Source of the DNA: Ruminococcus sp.
GTDB taxonomy: Bacteria > Bacillota > Clostridia > Oscillospirales > Ruminococcaceae
Reading direction: 5' to 3'
NCBI GenBank assembly: GCA_018376535.1
Contig: JAHABC010000001.1
Coordinates: forward strand, 1-64,000
Length of the DNA: 64,000 nt
The notes below the pieces were generated by a model. The model did no database searches. It was not told the DNA's origin and was given only the letters and a program-made list of their open reading frames with translations. Positions 26,123-35,782 of this stretch are shown one piece after another (position 1 is the first letter of the stretch; each line of letters opens with the position of its first letter). The position numbers were made by a program, and so were the translations under genes.

Positions 26123-27361
26123 TTACTTTTTTCTAATATCTGGAACCATTTGCTTAGGTGCAACCACTTGATTTTCTGCAATCACTTGATTGTGTCCTAC
26201 TACGGCAATGCCCCAATCATCTCTATTATCCATAGTTTCTGGTTTAGCACCCACATGAGCATTACTTTCAACGATAGTATTTTCACCTACAATAGCATAC
26301 TCAACAGTAGCACCACTTTTAACAACAGCACCAGGCATTACTATACTATAGTTTACAGTAGCACCAGTTTCAATAGTAACACCTGAAAAGATTACAGAGA
26401 AATCAACAGAACCATCGATATCGCTACCCTCAGATACTACAGAGTTCTCAACTTTAGCGTTTTCACCTTGATATTGTGGTGGCATAATTGGGTTTCTTGA
26501 ATATATTTTCCAACTGTCATCATATAAATCAAGAGGAACATTAGGGTCAATAATATCCATATTAGCGTCCCAAAGAGAATCCAAAGTACCGACATCTTTC
26601 CAATAGCCCTCAAAATTGTAGGCAAATAGACGTTGATTATCTTCTCTCATCATAGGGATAATATCTTTACCAAAGTCTTTAGACCAAGTTTCACCAACAT
26701 CACGTTTAGCGTTAGCCTCTGTTTCATTCTTAATTAGATACTTCTTTAACTTTTCCCAAGTAAATACATATATTCCCATAGATGCTAATGTGGAACGTGG
26801 GTGAGCAGGTTTTTCTTCAAAATCTATAATTCTGTTAGGGTCGTTAGGGTCGCAAATCATTATACCAAAACGAGTAGCCTCCTCCATAGATACGTTAAGT
26901 ACGGCGATAGTACAATCTGCATTGTTTTCCTTGTGAAATTCTAACATTTTAGAGTAATCCATTTTGTAGATGTGGTCGCCACCAAGTACTACAACGTATT
27001 CAGGATTATATCTTTCAACAAAGTTTATATTTTGGTAGATTGCATTAGCAGTACCTTCAAACCAGGATTTTCCATTTGAAGTTTCATATGGAGGTAGAAC
27101 GTGTACACCACCTCTAGCTTTGTCCAAACCCCAAGGTTGACCATTACCTATGTAATCATTTAGTACTAATGGTTGATATTGAGTTAGTACACCTACAGTA
27201 TCTATACCAGAGTTAGTACAGTTAGATAGTGGGAAGTCAATAATTCTATATTTACCGCCATAAGGTACGGCTGGTTTAGCCATATCTTGAGTAAGTGCAT
27301 ATAATCTGCTACCTTGACCACCTGCAAGTAGCATTGCAACACATTCTTTTTTTATATACAT
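26123..27361 (-). CDS. glgC: glucose-1-phosphate adenylyltransferase GlgC
   Basis: 412 aa from the ATG at 27361 ([20 protein letters not shown]), which matches the usual GlgC N-terminus; an in-frame ATG six codons earlier (27379) lies inside a hairpin. [16 protein letters not shown] and [20 protein letters not shown] bind ATP and substrate, [17 protein letters not shown] is the family's second block, and FEEKPAHP the sugar-phosphate site. It makes ADP-glucose, the committed step to glycogen. No Shine-Dalgarno sequence lies close to the start; the nearest, AAAGGAG, is 57 bases away across a stem-loop (separate entry). Confidence 0.95.
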   Translation of the reverse strand: MYIKKECVAMLLAGGQGSRLYALTQDMAKPAVPYGGKYRIIDFPLSNCTNSGIDTVGVLTQYQPLVLNDYIGNGQPWGLDKARGGVHVLPPYETSNGKSWFEGTANAIYQNINFVERYNPEYVVVLGGDHIYKMDYSKMLEFHKENNADCTIAVLNVSMEEATRFGIMICDPNDPNRIIDFEEKPAHPRSTLASMGIYVFTWEKLKKYLIKNETEANAKRDVGETWSKDFGKDIIPMMREDNQRLFAYNFEGYWKDVGTLDSLWDANMDIIDPNVPLDLYDDSWKIYSRNPIMPPQYQGENAKVENSVVSEGSDIDGSVDFSVIFSGVTIETGATVNYSIVMPGAVVKSGATVEYAIVGENTIVESNAHVGAKPETMDNRDDWGIAVVGHNQVIAENQVVAPKQMVPDIRKK

Positions 27362-27370
27362 ATTCAAATT

Positions 27371-27424
27371 GACCGTCATCTATAGCATATTTTTTTAGAT
27401 GTATTTAAAACGGTCTTCTCCTTT
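27371..27424 (-). promoter_or_regulatory. structured glgC translation-initiation region: Shine-Dalgarno, hairpin, start
   Basis: On the minus strand AAAGGAG (27424-27418) is followed after 2 bases by GACCGT (27415-27410), which pairs with ACGGTC (27376-27371). Inside, CATCTA (27401-27396) pairs with TAGATG (27382-27377) around a 13-base loop. Nine bases then lead to the ATG at 27361. With the hairpin formed, the effective Shine-Dalgarno spacing is about 11. The leader upstream (27425-27567) has more small inverted repeats. Confidence 0.6.
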
Positions 27425-27567
27425 CGTAAAGTAGTTTTGAAATTGTGAACTGTCATATCTAAAGATATAACTTCCAACTCTAAGTTAGAGATGGCTTAAA
27501 ATCCGATAGTTCTTATCGTACTGTTTATATAATAATGGGTTTAGCTGGAGTTAAAGCGTTAAAACCA

Positions 27568-29676
27568 TTACTTGTCACTAGATTTGTCCTTTGAACTACT
27601 CTTGCTACTACTAGATTTACTCTTAACAGAAGTGCTACTCTTAGAAGTTTCAGTCTTAGTAGATTTACTCTTGCTAGTAGTGGATTTTTTAACTGTCTTA
27701 GTAGTAGTTTTTACAGTAGTCTTTTTAGGTTTAGGCTCTGCAGTTCCTTTTAGATACATCACTGACAATGGTGCTAAATCTAAAGATATACATTGGTCAA
27801 AACCGTGCATAGATGTTTCTGAAGTTTTGTAAGTAGTATCAGCAAGACCACTACCACCAAACTGTTTATCATCGGAATTGAATACAAGTTCATACTTGCC
27901 ATATATAGGAACACCAATCTTATAGTCTTTGCGTTCAACTGGAACAAAGTTACATACGACTACTAACTCTTGACCCTTATCATCTATACGTCTAAAAGCG
28001 ATTACACTTTGTTTAGAGTCATCATTAGCAATCCAAGAGAAACCGTCCCAAGAGTCATCATTAGCCCAAAGAGGTGAATTTTCTAAGTAGAATTTGTTCA
28101 ACTTTTCTGAAAATTGAAGCATAGTTTTATTATCAGTATTTTCAAGTAAATCCCAATCAAGACCAGTTTTAAAGTTCCATTCATTAGCTTGAGCGAACTC
28201 TTGTCCCATAAATAGAAGTTTTTTACCAGGGTGAGCCATCATATAACATAGAAAAGCTCTATAAGATGCGTACTTCTGTTCTGGAGTAGTACCACTCATT
28301 TTAGTGTACATAGAACCTTTACCATACACAACCTCATCATGAGAGATAGGCAAAACATAGTTTTCAGAGAAACAGTAGAAGAATGAGAAAGTAACCTTAT
28401 CATGATTAAATGCTCTGTAAATAGGGTCTAGCGACATATAAGATAGCATATCATTCATCCAACCCATGTTCCACTTAAAGTTAAAGCCAAGACCACCCAT
28501 ATCAGTAGGTTTAGTAACCAAAGGCCAAGCAGTAGATTCTTCAGCAATCATAAGAACGTCAGGATTTCTTGAAAATACCATTTCATTCAACTTTTTCAAG
28601 AAGTCGACTGCCTCAAGATTTTCTTTACCACCATATACATTAGCAATCCATTCACCGTCACGTCTATCGTAGTCAAGATACAACATAGATGCTACTGCAT
28701 CTACACGAAGTCCATCAACATGATATTCTTCAATCCAGTTACAAGCACTAGAAATTAAAAAAGAACAAACTTCAGCTTTGCCATAATCAAAAACCCTAGT
28801 ACCCCAAGAGGCGTGTTCACGTTTTTTAGGTTCGGTATACTCATAACAGCAAGAGCCATCAAATTCGTATAGACCGTAACCATCTTTAGGAAAGTGTGCA
28901 GGAACCCAATCCAAAATTACACCAATGTTAGCATTATGGAACTTATCTACCATAGCCTTAAAGTCATCTGGAGTACCATATCTAGAAGTAGGTGCAAAAT
29001 AACCAGTAACTTGATATCCCCAAGATGCATCAAAAGGATATTCAGTTAAAGGCATAAACTCAACATGAGTATAAGACATCTTTTGTAAGTATGGAATAAT
29101 CTCATCAGCGAAACTAGAATAGTTAGGAAAAGTTTCCTCCTCATACTTTTGCCAAGAACCTAAATGAACTTCATAGATGTTCATAGGACTTTTATAAATA
29201 ATCTTTTTAGATTTAGAAGTTTGCCAACTGTCATCGTTCCACTTATAAGAACTTTCAAATATCTTAGAGGCGTTACTAGGACGAATTTCATAGTGTGAAG
29301 CGTAAGGGTCGGATTTTAAACGTTCAACACCATCTTTACCAGTAACACAATACTTGTAGATATCATACTGTTTAACGTTAGGAACAAAAGTTTCCCAAAC
29401 ACCATTAGCGACTAATTGCATAGTGTTAGCCTTATTATTCCAATTATTAAACTGACCTACAACGGATAAGGCTCTAGCATTAGGAGCCCAAACTCTAAAT
29501 ATAAAGCCACTTACACCATCATTATTTATATACTTATGAGCACCAAAAAACTTATGAGCTTCGCAACTTTTACCTTGGTAGAAATAGTACAATGGAACAT
29601 CATACTCAGTATTTCTTTGAAATTCAAGTTCATTGGTAGCCGTAACATCAAATTTTTGTTTATTTGGTTGGTTCAT
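27568..29676 (-). CDS. glgB: 1,4-alpha-glucan branching enzyme with Lys/Ser/Thr-rich tail
   Basis: 702 aa. An N-terminal CBM48 (about 35-130, FRVWAPNARALSVVGQFNNW) precedes the GH13 barrel: DWVPAHFPKDGYGL, VDGLRVDAVASMLY (nucleophile Asp), IAEESTAWP (acid Glu), LPISHDEVVYGKGSM, then the C-terminal beta domain. The last about 55 residues are a low-complexity tail of Lys, Thr and Ser (KTTVKTTTKTVKKSTTSKSK and on), absent from standard GlgB. It introduces alpha-1,6 branches in glycogen. First gene of the operon, with 207 bases to glgC. Confidence 0.95.
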   Translation of the reverse strand: MNQPNKQKFDVTATNELEFQRNTEYDVPLYYFYQGKSCEAHKFFGAHKYINNDGVSGFIFRVWAPNARALSVVGQFNNWNNKANTMQLVANGVWETFVPNVKQYDIYKYCVTGKDGVERLKSDPYASHYEIRPSNASKIFESSYKWNDDSWQTSKSKKIIYKSPMNIYEVHLGSWQKYEEETFPNYSSFADEIIPYLQKMSYTHVEFMPLTEYPFDASWGYQVTGYFAPTSRYGTPDDFKAMVDKFHNANIGVILDWVPAHFPKDGYGLYEFDGSCCYEYTEPKKREHASWGTRVFDYGKAEVCSFLISSACNWIEEYHVDGLRVDAVASMLYLDYDRRDGEWIANVYGGKENLEAVDFLKKLNEMVFSRNPDVLMIAEESTAWPLVTKPTDMGGLGFNFKWNMGWMNDMLSYMSLDPIYRAFNHDKVTFSFFYCFSENYVLPISHDEVVYGKGSMYTKMSGTTPEQKYASYRAFLCYMMAHPGKKLLFMGQEFAQANEWNFKTGLDWDLLENTDNKTMLQFSEKLNKFYLENSPLWANDDSWDGFSWIANDDSKQSVIAFRRIDDKGQELVVVCNFVPVERKDYKIGVPIYGKYELVFNSDDKQFGGSGLADTTYKTSETSMHGFDQCISLDLAPLSVMYLKGTAEPKPKKTTVKTTTKTVKKSTTSKSKSTKTETSKSSTSVKSKSSSSKSSSKDKSSDK

Positions 29677-30084
29677 TTTAATATATCACTGCTACTAAAA
29701 ATATGGATATAATACCCATATCAAGAAATTTTATACACATAATATTTAACAATATATAGTTAAAAATTATGTAATTTTCTTCAGTAGTTTTTCCTTTCCT
29801 AAAATTATTTTTCTTATATTACCTTTATTTTGAGATATTTTAACACTTTGCAACGTTAATAAATTAATAGCAAAAATGCCTAAAACCATCTTCAATTCTA
29901 TTTTAGCAGATGTTAGATAATAAATCAAGTATTTTTTGATACTTTTCACAAAATTCATACAAATTTAACTATTGCGATATTTATATATAGTGCAAATTGC
30001 ACAAATATTCTTTTTGTTAGCTAGGATAAATTAATAATATTGCACTACACTTTCACCTTAAAATGTTCATTATTTTTTTACATA
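29677..30084. other. gene-free 408-bp stretch upstream of glgB
   Basis: Very AT-rich. It must contain the glgB promoter on the minus strand and the 3' end of the spoIIE transcript, but no good -35/-10 pair, hairpin with U-tract or RNA gene could be fixed. A 63-codon open frame at 29767-29958 has no ribosome site and biased composition, and is not called. Confidence 0.6.
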
Positions 30085-32334
30085 TTATACTATTTTAATT
30101 GCTGTGACGGTTATATCATCAGATTGGTTAGCCGAATTTTCATATGCAGTAGTACATATATTCTGTGATAGTATTGATACATCAACTGAACTATCTAATA
30201 ACAACACGGTCTTAATATATTGATATAAGCTTTCATCTACACCATCAGATATCATAATAATAACATCTCCTTTATTTACATTTAACTTATAGTTATATAA
30301 TGAAACTTCTTTCATAATTCCTAGTGGATATGATACTCCTTCAATAAGTTTAACTTCATTCTTAACTTTAACTATAGTAGATGTAGCTCCAGCTTTAAAG
30401 ATATCTGCCGTACCACTGTAGGTATCTAATTTAAGAACGTCTAAAGTAGCAAAACTTTCCTCTGAAGATTTAGTCATAATTAAAGAGTTAAGAGTATCTA
30501 CAGTACTAGAAACGTCTAAACCCGACAGACTTAACTTTTTAAACAATCTTACTGCAAGTTGAGAGTCTATAGATGCACTATTTCCCCTACCCATACCATC
30601 GGATATAACTGCATATTGATTTCCATAGCAATCTATAAAGTTATCTGCCGTATCACCACATATTGAGTACGCTTTAGATACCTTTTGCGAAGTATATACT
30701 TCCATAGAAAACTCTTTAGTTTCGCAGAATATAACTCTGTAGAAGTCATCTATTAGAGTTAAGTTTAAGAACTCCATACTTCTTTCCGATATTTCAGAGA
30801 TATCTTTTTCAAATTCTGCGAACTGTAAATTCTCATCTTTTATAAATATTTCTATAGTAAGTTTAGAGCTATCATTTAAAAACGCCGATACGTTTAAAAA
30901 TGGTATATGTTTATCTCTTAAGTATGTGGATACATCATCTGAGATTTGAACTTTGGGTTTATATCTAACTAATATGTTATCCATAACCGAATTTATAACG
31001 CTTTCAGCCAGTTTTATTTGAGAGTATAACGTTTCTCTAGTTTCTTTAGTTTTAATATCGTTTTGAATTAAAAGTTCTTTGCGTTTAAGATTTCTAACAA
31101 AAGAATCAGCGATATCTGTACGTTTAAAACACCAGTTAAAGAACTCTGGCATAGATGTAGCCGTTATATCTTCGCACCTATAAGATTTTAATACGTTAAA
31201 ATTTTCCAAAGTTTTAGCAGAATTTTTTTCCCAACAAAACTTTCTATTTCGGCACTTAACACATACTTGATTATATACCTCATCAGTTACATCTAAGGGC
31301 TTGAACTTCTTTTCTATAACAGATGCTATTCCTGAAGTACTTACTCTAACATCTTTTAAAGATTGCATAGAGTATTTTAATCTAGCCTCTATGGTATCTA
31401 AGAAAGATATATCTGGGGTAGTGTATGGTAGTATAGATTTATCTACTTCCAACTTAAAAACCTTAGAGGGTATGAACAAAAATATTAAAGTTCCGATTAA
31501 AATTCCACCCATAGATACTACAAATAGATTCATATCACCTATAAGCATTAAGCCTATAACGTTTATACATATAAATAGTATACTGAGCATACTTTTATGG
31601 CTCTGCGATAGAACTCCACAAGCTAGTCCACACATAGAAAAGAATATTGTAGAAAATCCTAAATTGGGACTAAATAACATCATGCCACAAGTTGAGAGTA
31701 TTCCACATATTGCACTCCCCGATATGCCATATATCTTAGAACAACATAGTATAGATACCACTCCTAAGACTATTCCAACATTTACGTTCCAAATTTCAAC
31801 CGAACAGAATGTGGATATCAAAAGAGCATACGCAACCGACAAAGATATAACACTATCAGTATTTATATGAAAACCATAATCATCTTCATAGAAAAGTTGT
31901 GATAAAAAATATTGAACTAATCCAGTAATAACACTTAAACATATATGTACAATAATAGTATTTAAATCCTGTTCAGTGGCTGTGAATATTACTATACCAC
32001 CTCCTAGCATACATAAAATAGTTATCAATGAATTATATATATTACTTATCTTTTTGTTTATAAAGATTCTAACTCCTGCGACTAATAGCATTGCACAAAT
32101 CATCACAGCAGATTTCAAAAAGTTATCTGCCGTAAAGTAAGCAATCAAACTTCCTGCCAAAACAGAACCCGCATATATAGGGGGTAACGCTCCCATTAGA
32201 GCTATATTCAATGACGATTGTACTCCCGATAGTGTTGAATTTGCTATTATAAATGATAAAAATATCATAGTTAATATTTCGGCAGTAGTACCCAGATACT
32301 TGTACTTACTACTATTAATAGTTTCAACTTTCAT
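30085..32334 (-). CDS. spoIIE: stage II sporulation protein E (SpoIIE), PP2C phosphatase
   Basis: 749 aa. The N-terminal about 300 residues hold some ten membrane segments, the middle (about 310-520) is the FtsZ-associated region with CRNRKFCWEK, and the C-terminal PP2C domain contains YAVISDGMGRGNSASIDSQL with the metal-binding Asp, and ISDGVDES near the end. SpoIIE dephosphorylates SpoIIAA to release sigma-F in the forespore. It indicates that the organism can form spores. Start behind AGGAAAGGTG. An inverted repeat at 32367-32392 lies upstream. Confidence 0.95.
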   Translation of the reverse strand: MKVETINSSKYKYLGTTAEILTMIFLSFIIANSTLSGVQSSLNIALMGALPPIYAGSVLAGSLIAYFTADNFLKSAVMICAMLLVAGVRIFINKKISNIYNSLITILCMLGGGIVIFTATEQDLNTIIVHICLSVITGLVQYFLSQLFYEDDYGFHINTDSVISLSVAYALLISTFCSVEIWNVNVGIVLGVVSILCCSKIYGISGSAICGILSTCGMMLFSPNLGFSTIFFSMCGLACGVLSQSHKSMLSILFICINVIGLMLIGDMNLFVVSMGGILIGTLIFLFIPSKVFKLEVDKSILPYTTPDISFLDTIEARLKYSMQSLKDVRVSTSGIASVIEKKFKPLDVTDEVYNQVCVKCRNRKFCWEKNSAKTLENFNVLKSYRCEDITATSMPEFFNWCFKRTDIADSFVRNLKRKELLIQNDIKTKETRETLYSQIKLAESVINSVMDNILVRYKPKVQISDDVSTYLRDKHIPFLNVSAFLNDSSKLTIEIFIKDENLQFAEFEKDISEISERSMEFLNLTLIDDFYRVIFCETKEFSMEVYTSQKVSKAYSICGDTADNFIDCYGNQYAVISDGMGRGNSASIDSQLAVRLFKKLSLSGLDVSSTVDTLNSLIMTKSSEESFATLDVLKLDTYSGTADIFKAGATSTIVKVKNEVKLIEGVSYPLGIMKEVSLYNYKLNVNKGDVIIMISDGVDESLYQYIKTVLLLDSSVDVSILSQNICTTAYENSANQSDDITVTAIKIV

Positions 32335-32366
32335 TTTTAAATTACACCTTTCCTAAAAAAAATATT

Positions 32367-32392
32367 CCTTATGATATTATACTATCACAAGG
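32367..32392 (-). terminator. inverted repeat between rsmA and spoIIE, possible terminator or operator
   Basis: CCTTATGATA and TATCACAAGG (one mismatch) separated by 6 bases. On the minus strand it is followed by AATATTTTTTTT, which fits a terminator of the rsmA transcript; it also contains a TATAAT box that could be the spoIIE -10. Confidence 0.45.
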
Positions 32393-32452
32393 ATATTAAA
32401 AAAGATGTAGAAATTGGGATTTATTTCTAATTAAATAAAAAATATTTTAAGA

Positions 32453-33322
32453 CTAATCAGCAGATATAACACTATTTAAACATTTAGAAAAGTCTATAAA
32501 CTGCTCCATAGATAAATTTTCTGCTCTGATGTTAAAAGGTATTCCAGACATATCCAATGCAGTGGATACGTCTGCTTTAGATATTCCCATACTAGAAGAT
32601 ATCGTGTTAGTTAAGGTTTTACGTCTTTGAGAGAATGCTCCTTTTACAACCTTAAAAAAGAACTTTTCCTCATTAGGATTTAACTTTCTATCATGGTTGA
32701 TATCTAACCTAATTACGCAACTATCGACATTAGGCGATGGCATAAAACTTCCACGATTGACGTCGAAAAGTTTAGTTACAGACGCATAATAGTTGACTGC
32801 AACGGTAATAGCACCAGTATCACGAGTGCCAACCTTAGCACATAATCTTTGACCAGCCTCTTTTTGAACCATAACGGTAATACTTTCAATAGGTAGATTA
32901 TTTTCAAGTAGCATCATAATTATAGGCGACGTTATATAGTATGGCAAGTTCGCACATACCGATACATTTAAGCCATTAAACTCCTCTTGAATAACTTTTT
33001 TTAAATCCACTTTCATGACATCATCATTTATAACTTTAATGTTGTCAAATTCGGCAAGAGTTTCTTGCAATATTGGAATTAATCTAGTATCTATTTCTAT
33101 AGCGACGACCTTATCGGAACGCTTAGCCAATTCGCAAGTTAGAACTCCAAAGCCCGTGCCTATTTCCAAGATACCATAGCCTTTTTTAGCGTTTCCAAGT
33201 TCGGCGATTTTTGGACATACTGTAGGATTTATTAAAAAGTTCTGTCCTAGACCTTTAGAAAAGTTAAATCCGTGCCTAGATAAGATATCTTTTACTACAG
33301 ATATATTAGTTAAGTTTTCCAT
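32453..33322 (-). CDS. rsmA: 16S rRNA (adenine1518-N6/adenine1519-N6)-dimethyltransferase
   Basis: 289 aa. SAM-binding GILEIGTGFGVLTCELAKR, the RNA-methylase motif VCANLPYYITSPIIMMLLE (NLPY), and FMPSPNVDSCVIRL are the KsgA/RsmA signature; the N-terminal GFNFSKGLGQNFLIN is typical too. It dimethylates two adjacent adenines near the 3' end of 16S rRNA during 30S maturation. It overlaps the deaminase gene by 17 bases. Confidence 0.95.
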   Translation of the reverse strand: MENLTNISVVKDILSRHGFNFSKGLGQNFLINPTVCPKIAELGNAKKGYGILEIGTGFGVLTCELAKRSDKVVAIEIDTRLIPILQETLAEFDNIKVINDDVMKVDLKKVIQEEFNGLNVSVCANLPYYITSPIIMMLLENNLPIESITVMVQKEAGQRLCAKVGTRDTGAITVAVNYYASVTKLFDVNRGSFMPSPNVDSCVIRLDINHDRKLNPNEEKFFFKVVKGAFSQRRKTLTNTISSSMGISKADVSTALDMSGIPFNIRAENLSMEQFIDFSKCLNSVISAD

Positions 33323-33806
33323 ATTCGTTTATACCCTCTAAACTTTCATCATTTAAAATCCAATCTTGAACGCTTATAGTTTTGAACTCCGTACTACTTT
33401 TGCGAATTACAACCTTATCGATACCCGCATTTATTATAAACCTTCTGCACATAGAACAAGGTTCTACGTTGCCATCGATTTTTTGAGTTAAAGCATCATG
33501 ACAGGCTAGATATATGGTAGAACCTAACAACTCTTTTCTTGAGGCAGATATTATAGCATTCTGTTCAGCGTGTACCGAACGACACAATTCATAGCGTTCA
33601 CCTCTAGGAATGTTCAACTTAGAACGTATACAAAAACCAATATCTGAACAGTTTTTTCTTCCTCTAGGAGAGCCATTGTAACCAGTAGATATAATTTCAT
33701 CATTTTTAACTATAACCGCTCCAAACTGTCTACGAATACAAGTAGAACGCTTTAAAACAGTTTCAGCGATATCTAAATAGTAGTTTATTTTATCTATTCT
33801 TTCCAT
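33306..33806 (-). CDS. deoxycytidylate (dCMP) deaminase family protein
   Basis: 166 aa. Zinc-dependent deaminase with SVHAEQNAI (His and proton-shuttle Glu) and EPCSMCRRFIINAGI (two Cys ligands), and the N-terminal CIRRQFGAVIVKNDEIISTGYNGSPRG block of ComEB/dCMP deaminases. It converts dCMP to dUMP, which ThyX uses. A role in competence as in ComEB is possible but not suggested here. Start behind AAAAGGAG. Confidence 0.9.
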   Translation of the reverse strand: MERIDKINYYLDIAETVLKRSTCIRRQFGAVIVKNDEIISTGYNGSPRGRKNCSDIGFCIRSKLNIPRGERYELCRSVHAEQNAIISASRKELLGSTIYLACHDALTQKIDGNVEPCSMCRRFIINAGIDKVVIRKSSTEFKTISVQDWILNDESLEGINEYGKLN

Positions 33807-34001
33807 AAAAAATCTCCTTTTAAAATACTTATCGATATTATACCATAATGTGAAACACTTTTCAACCTATATTTAAAGATACTATCTTCATACAAAAAAA
33901 TCAAAAAAAGACTTTTCAAATTAAAATTTATATGATATAATAAATTGTATGTAGAACTAACACATAACTACAATAACTTTTATTATAGGAGGATTATTTA
34001 T

Positions 34002-35720
34002 ATGAACGAAATTGAATTATATAATCTTTGGTGTGAAAACGCTACTGAAGATGCTGATATCATTAATGAACTAAACAGTATCAAAGGTGACGTTGATGCT
34101 ATAAAAGAACGCTTTTATAAAAATCTTGAGTTCGGTACTGGTGGTTTAAGAGGCGTTATCGGTGCTGGTACTGCTAGATTAAATATCTATACTATTAGAA
34201 AGGCTACTCAAGGTCTTGCTGATTACGTTAATGAACACTTTGAAAATCCTAGTGTTGCAGTATCTTTTGATAGCAGAATAAAATCCACTACTTTTGCTAA
34301 AGCTGCTTGTGAGGTTCTAGCTGGTAACGGAATTAAAGCATATATCTATACTGAGTTAATGCCAACACCAATGCTATCCTTTGCAGTTAGAGAACTAAAG
34401 TGTAGTGCAGGTATAATGGTTACAGCCAGTCACAACCCAAGCAAGTACAACGGTTACAAGGCTTACGGTGAAGATGGTTGTCAACTTAACTTAGAAAACT
34501 CTGAAATCGTTATAAATAAAATCAACCAAGTAGATATCTTTAAGGGTGTTAAGCACATAAACTTTGAAGATGGTATTAAAGATGGTTCTATTGAATATAT
34601 TTCCCAAGACGTTATTGAGGATTACTATAAAAACGTTCTTGCTCAAGGTATTCATACCGAATTAGTCAAGGATAGTGGTTTAAAGGTTGTATACACTCCA
34701 TTAAACGGCACTGGTAACAAGCCAGTTAGAACTATCTTAGATAGAATTGGCATAAAGAACGTTACTGTAGTTAAAGAACAAGAAAATCCAGATGGTAACT
34801 TCCCAACTTGTCCATTCCCAAACCCAGAAATTAGAGAGGCTCTAAACTTAGGTTTACAACTTTGCGAAACTGTTAAACCTGATTTACTTCTTGCTACTGA
34901 CCCAGATGCTGACCGTGTTGGTATCGCCGTTCCAGATGAAAACGGTAACTACGTTCTATTTAGTGGTAACGAAGTAGGTGCTATGTTACTTGAATACATC
35001 TGCAAAGAAAGAACTGCTCTTGGAACTATGCCTAAAAATCCTGTAGCCGTTAAGACTATCGTAACTACTGACATCTGCAAAAAGATTGCTGAAGAATACG
35101 GCGTTGAACTTAGAGAAGTTCTAACTGGATTTAAGTTCATTGGCGAACAGATTGGTCTACTAGAGGCTGACAATCAAACTGATAGATATATCTTTGGTTT
35201 TGAAGAAAGCTATGGATATCTTGCTGGTAGCTACGTTCGTGATAAGGACGCAGTAGTTGCATCTATGTTAATATGTGAAATGGCATCTTACTACAGAACT
35301 AAGGGAATTTCTATGCTACAAGCTAGAACTAATCTATATGAAAAGTATGGAGTATATCACCACTCACAAGAAAGTTTCCAATTTGAAGGAATTTCTGGTA
35401 TGCAAAAGATGGCTGATATTATGAAACATCTTAGAGAAAACGTTCCTAGTGAAATAGGTGGACTAAAGGTTACTGTATTTGAAGATTATACTACTAGTCA
35501 ATCTAAGAATACAGTTACTGGTGAAGTTACTGCAATAACTCTACCAAAATCCGACGTTTTAGTATTCAAGCTAACCGATGGTGCTAGTGTAGTAATTAGA
35601 CCTTCTGGTACTGAACCTAAAATTAAGGCTTATTATACTACTATCGCAAATACTCAAGATGAGGCTTTAGCTTTAAAAGATACTATATCTGCTAGTTTTA
35701 AAAAGATTTTGGGTGTTTAA
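34002..35720 (+). CDS. pgcA: phospho-sugar mutase (alpha-phosphoglucomutase type)
   Basis: 572 aa from the ATG at 34002, which has the ribosome site AGGAGG; a frame open 19 codons further upstream lacks one. Motifs are EFGTGGLRGVIG, catalytic serine loop MVTASHNPSKYNGYKAYG, metal loop ATDPDADRVGIAV, sugar-binding FGFEESYGYLAGS and phosphate-binding RPSGTEPKIKAYY. It interconverts glucose-1- and glucose-6-phosphate, feeding the GlgC reaction; some family members also act on mannose or use the gene for lipid anchors. Monocistronic, with a strong terminator. Confidence 0.93.
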   Translation: MNEIELYNLWCENATEDADIINELNSIKGDVDAIKERFYKNLEFGTGGLRGVIGAGTARLNIYTIRKATQGLADYVNEHFENPSVAVSFDSRIKSTTFAKAACEVLAGNGIKAYIYTELMPTPMLSFAVRELKCSAGIMVTASHNPSKYNGYKAYGEDGCQLNLENSEIVINKINQVDIFKGVKHINFEDGIKDGSIEYISQDVIEDYYKNVLAQGIHTELVKDSGLKVVYTPLNGTGNKPVRTILDRIGIKNVTVVKEQENPDGNFPTCPFPNPEIREALNLGLQLCETVKPDLLLATDPDADRVGIAVPDENGNYVLFSGNEVGAMLLEYICKERTALGTMPKNPVAVKTIVTTDICKKIAEEYGVELREVLTGFKFIGEQIGLLEADNQTDRYIFGFEESYGYLAGSYVRDKDAVVASMLICEMASYYRTKGISMLQARTNLYEKYGVYHHSQESFQFEGISGMQKMADIMKHLRENVPSEIGGLKVTVFEDYTTSQSKNTVTGEVTAITLPKSDVLVFKLTDGASVVIRPSGTEPKIKAYYTTIANTQDEALALKDTISASFKKILGV

Positions 35721-35746
35721 TACAACTCGATAATATAATATAAATT

Positions 35747-35775
35747 ATGGGTTGATTTTAACACAATCAACCCAT
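35747..35775. terminator. terminator between pgcA and the convergent VanY-like gene
   Basis: Perfect 11-bp stem ATGGGTTGATT / AATCAACCCAT with a 7-base loop and TTTTTG after it on the plus strand. Confidence 0.9.
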
Positions 35776-35782
35776 ATTTTTG

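Noticed and set aside
29767..29958. 63-codon frame upstream of glgB on the minus strand
   Set aside because: No ribosome site, Ile/Lys-rich composition as expected for chance in AT-rich DNA, and it covers the promoter region of glgB.
31301..31870. 189-codon plus-strand frame opposite spoIIE
   Set aside because: It is a shadow of the SpoIIE membrane domain; no ribosome site and no recognisable family.
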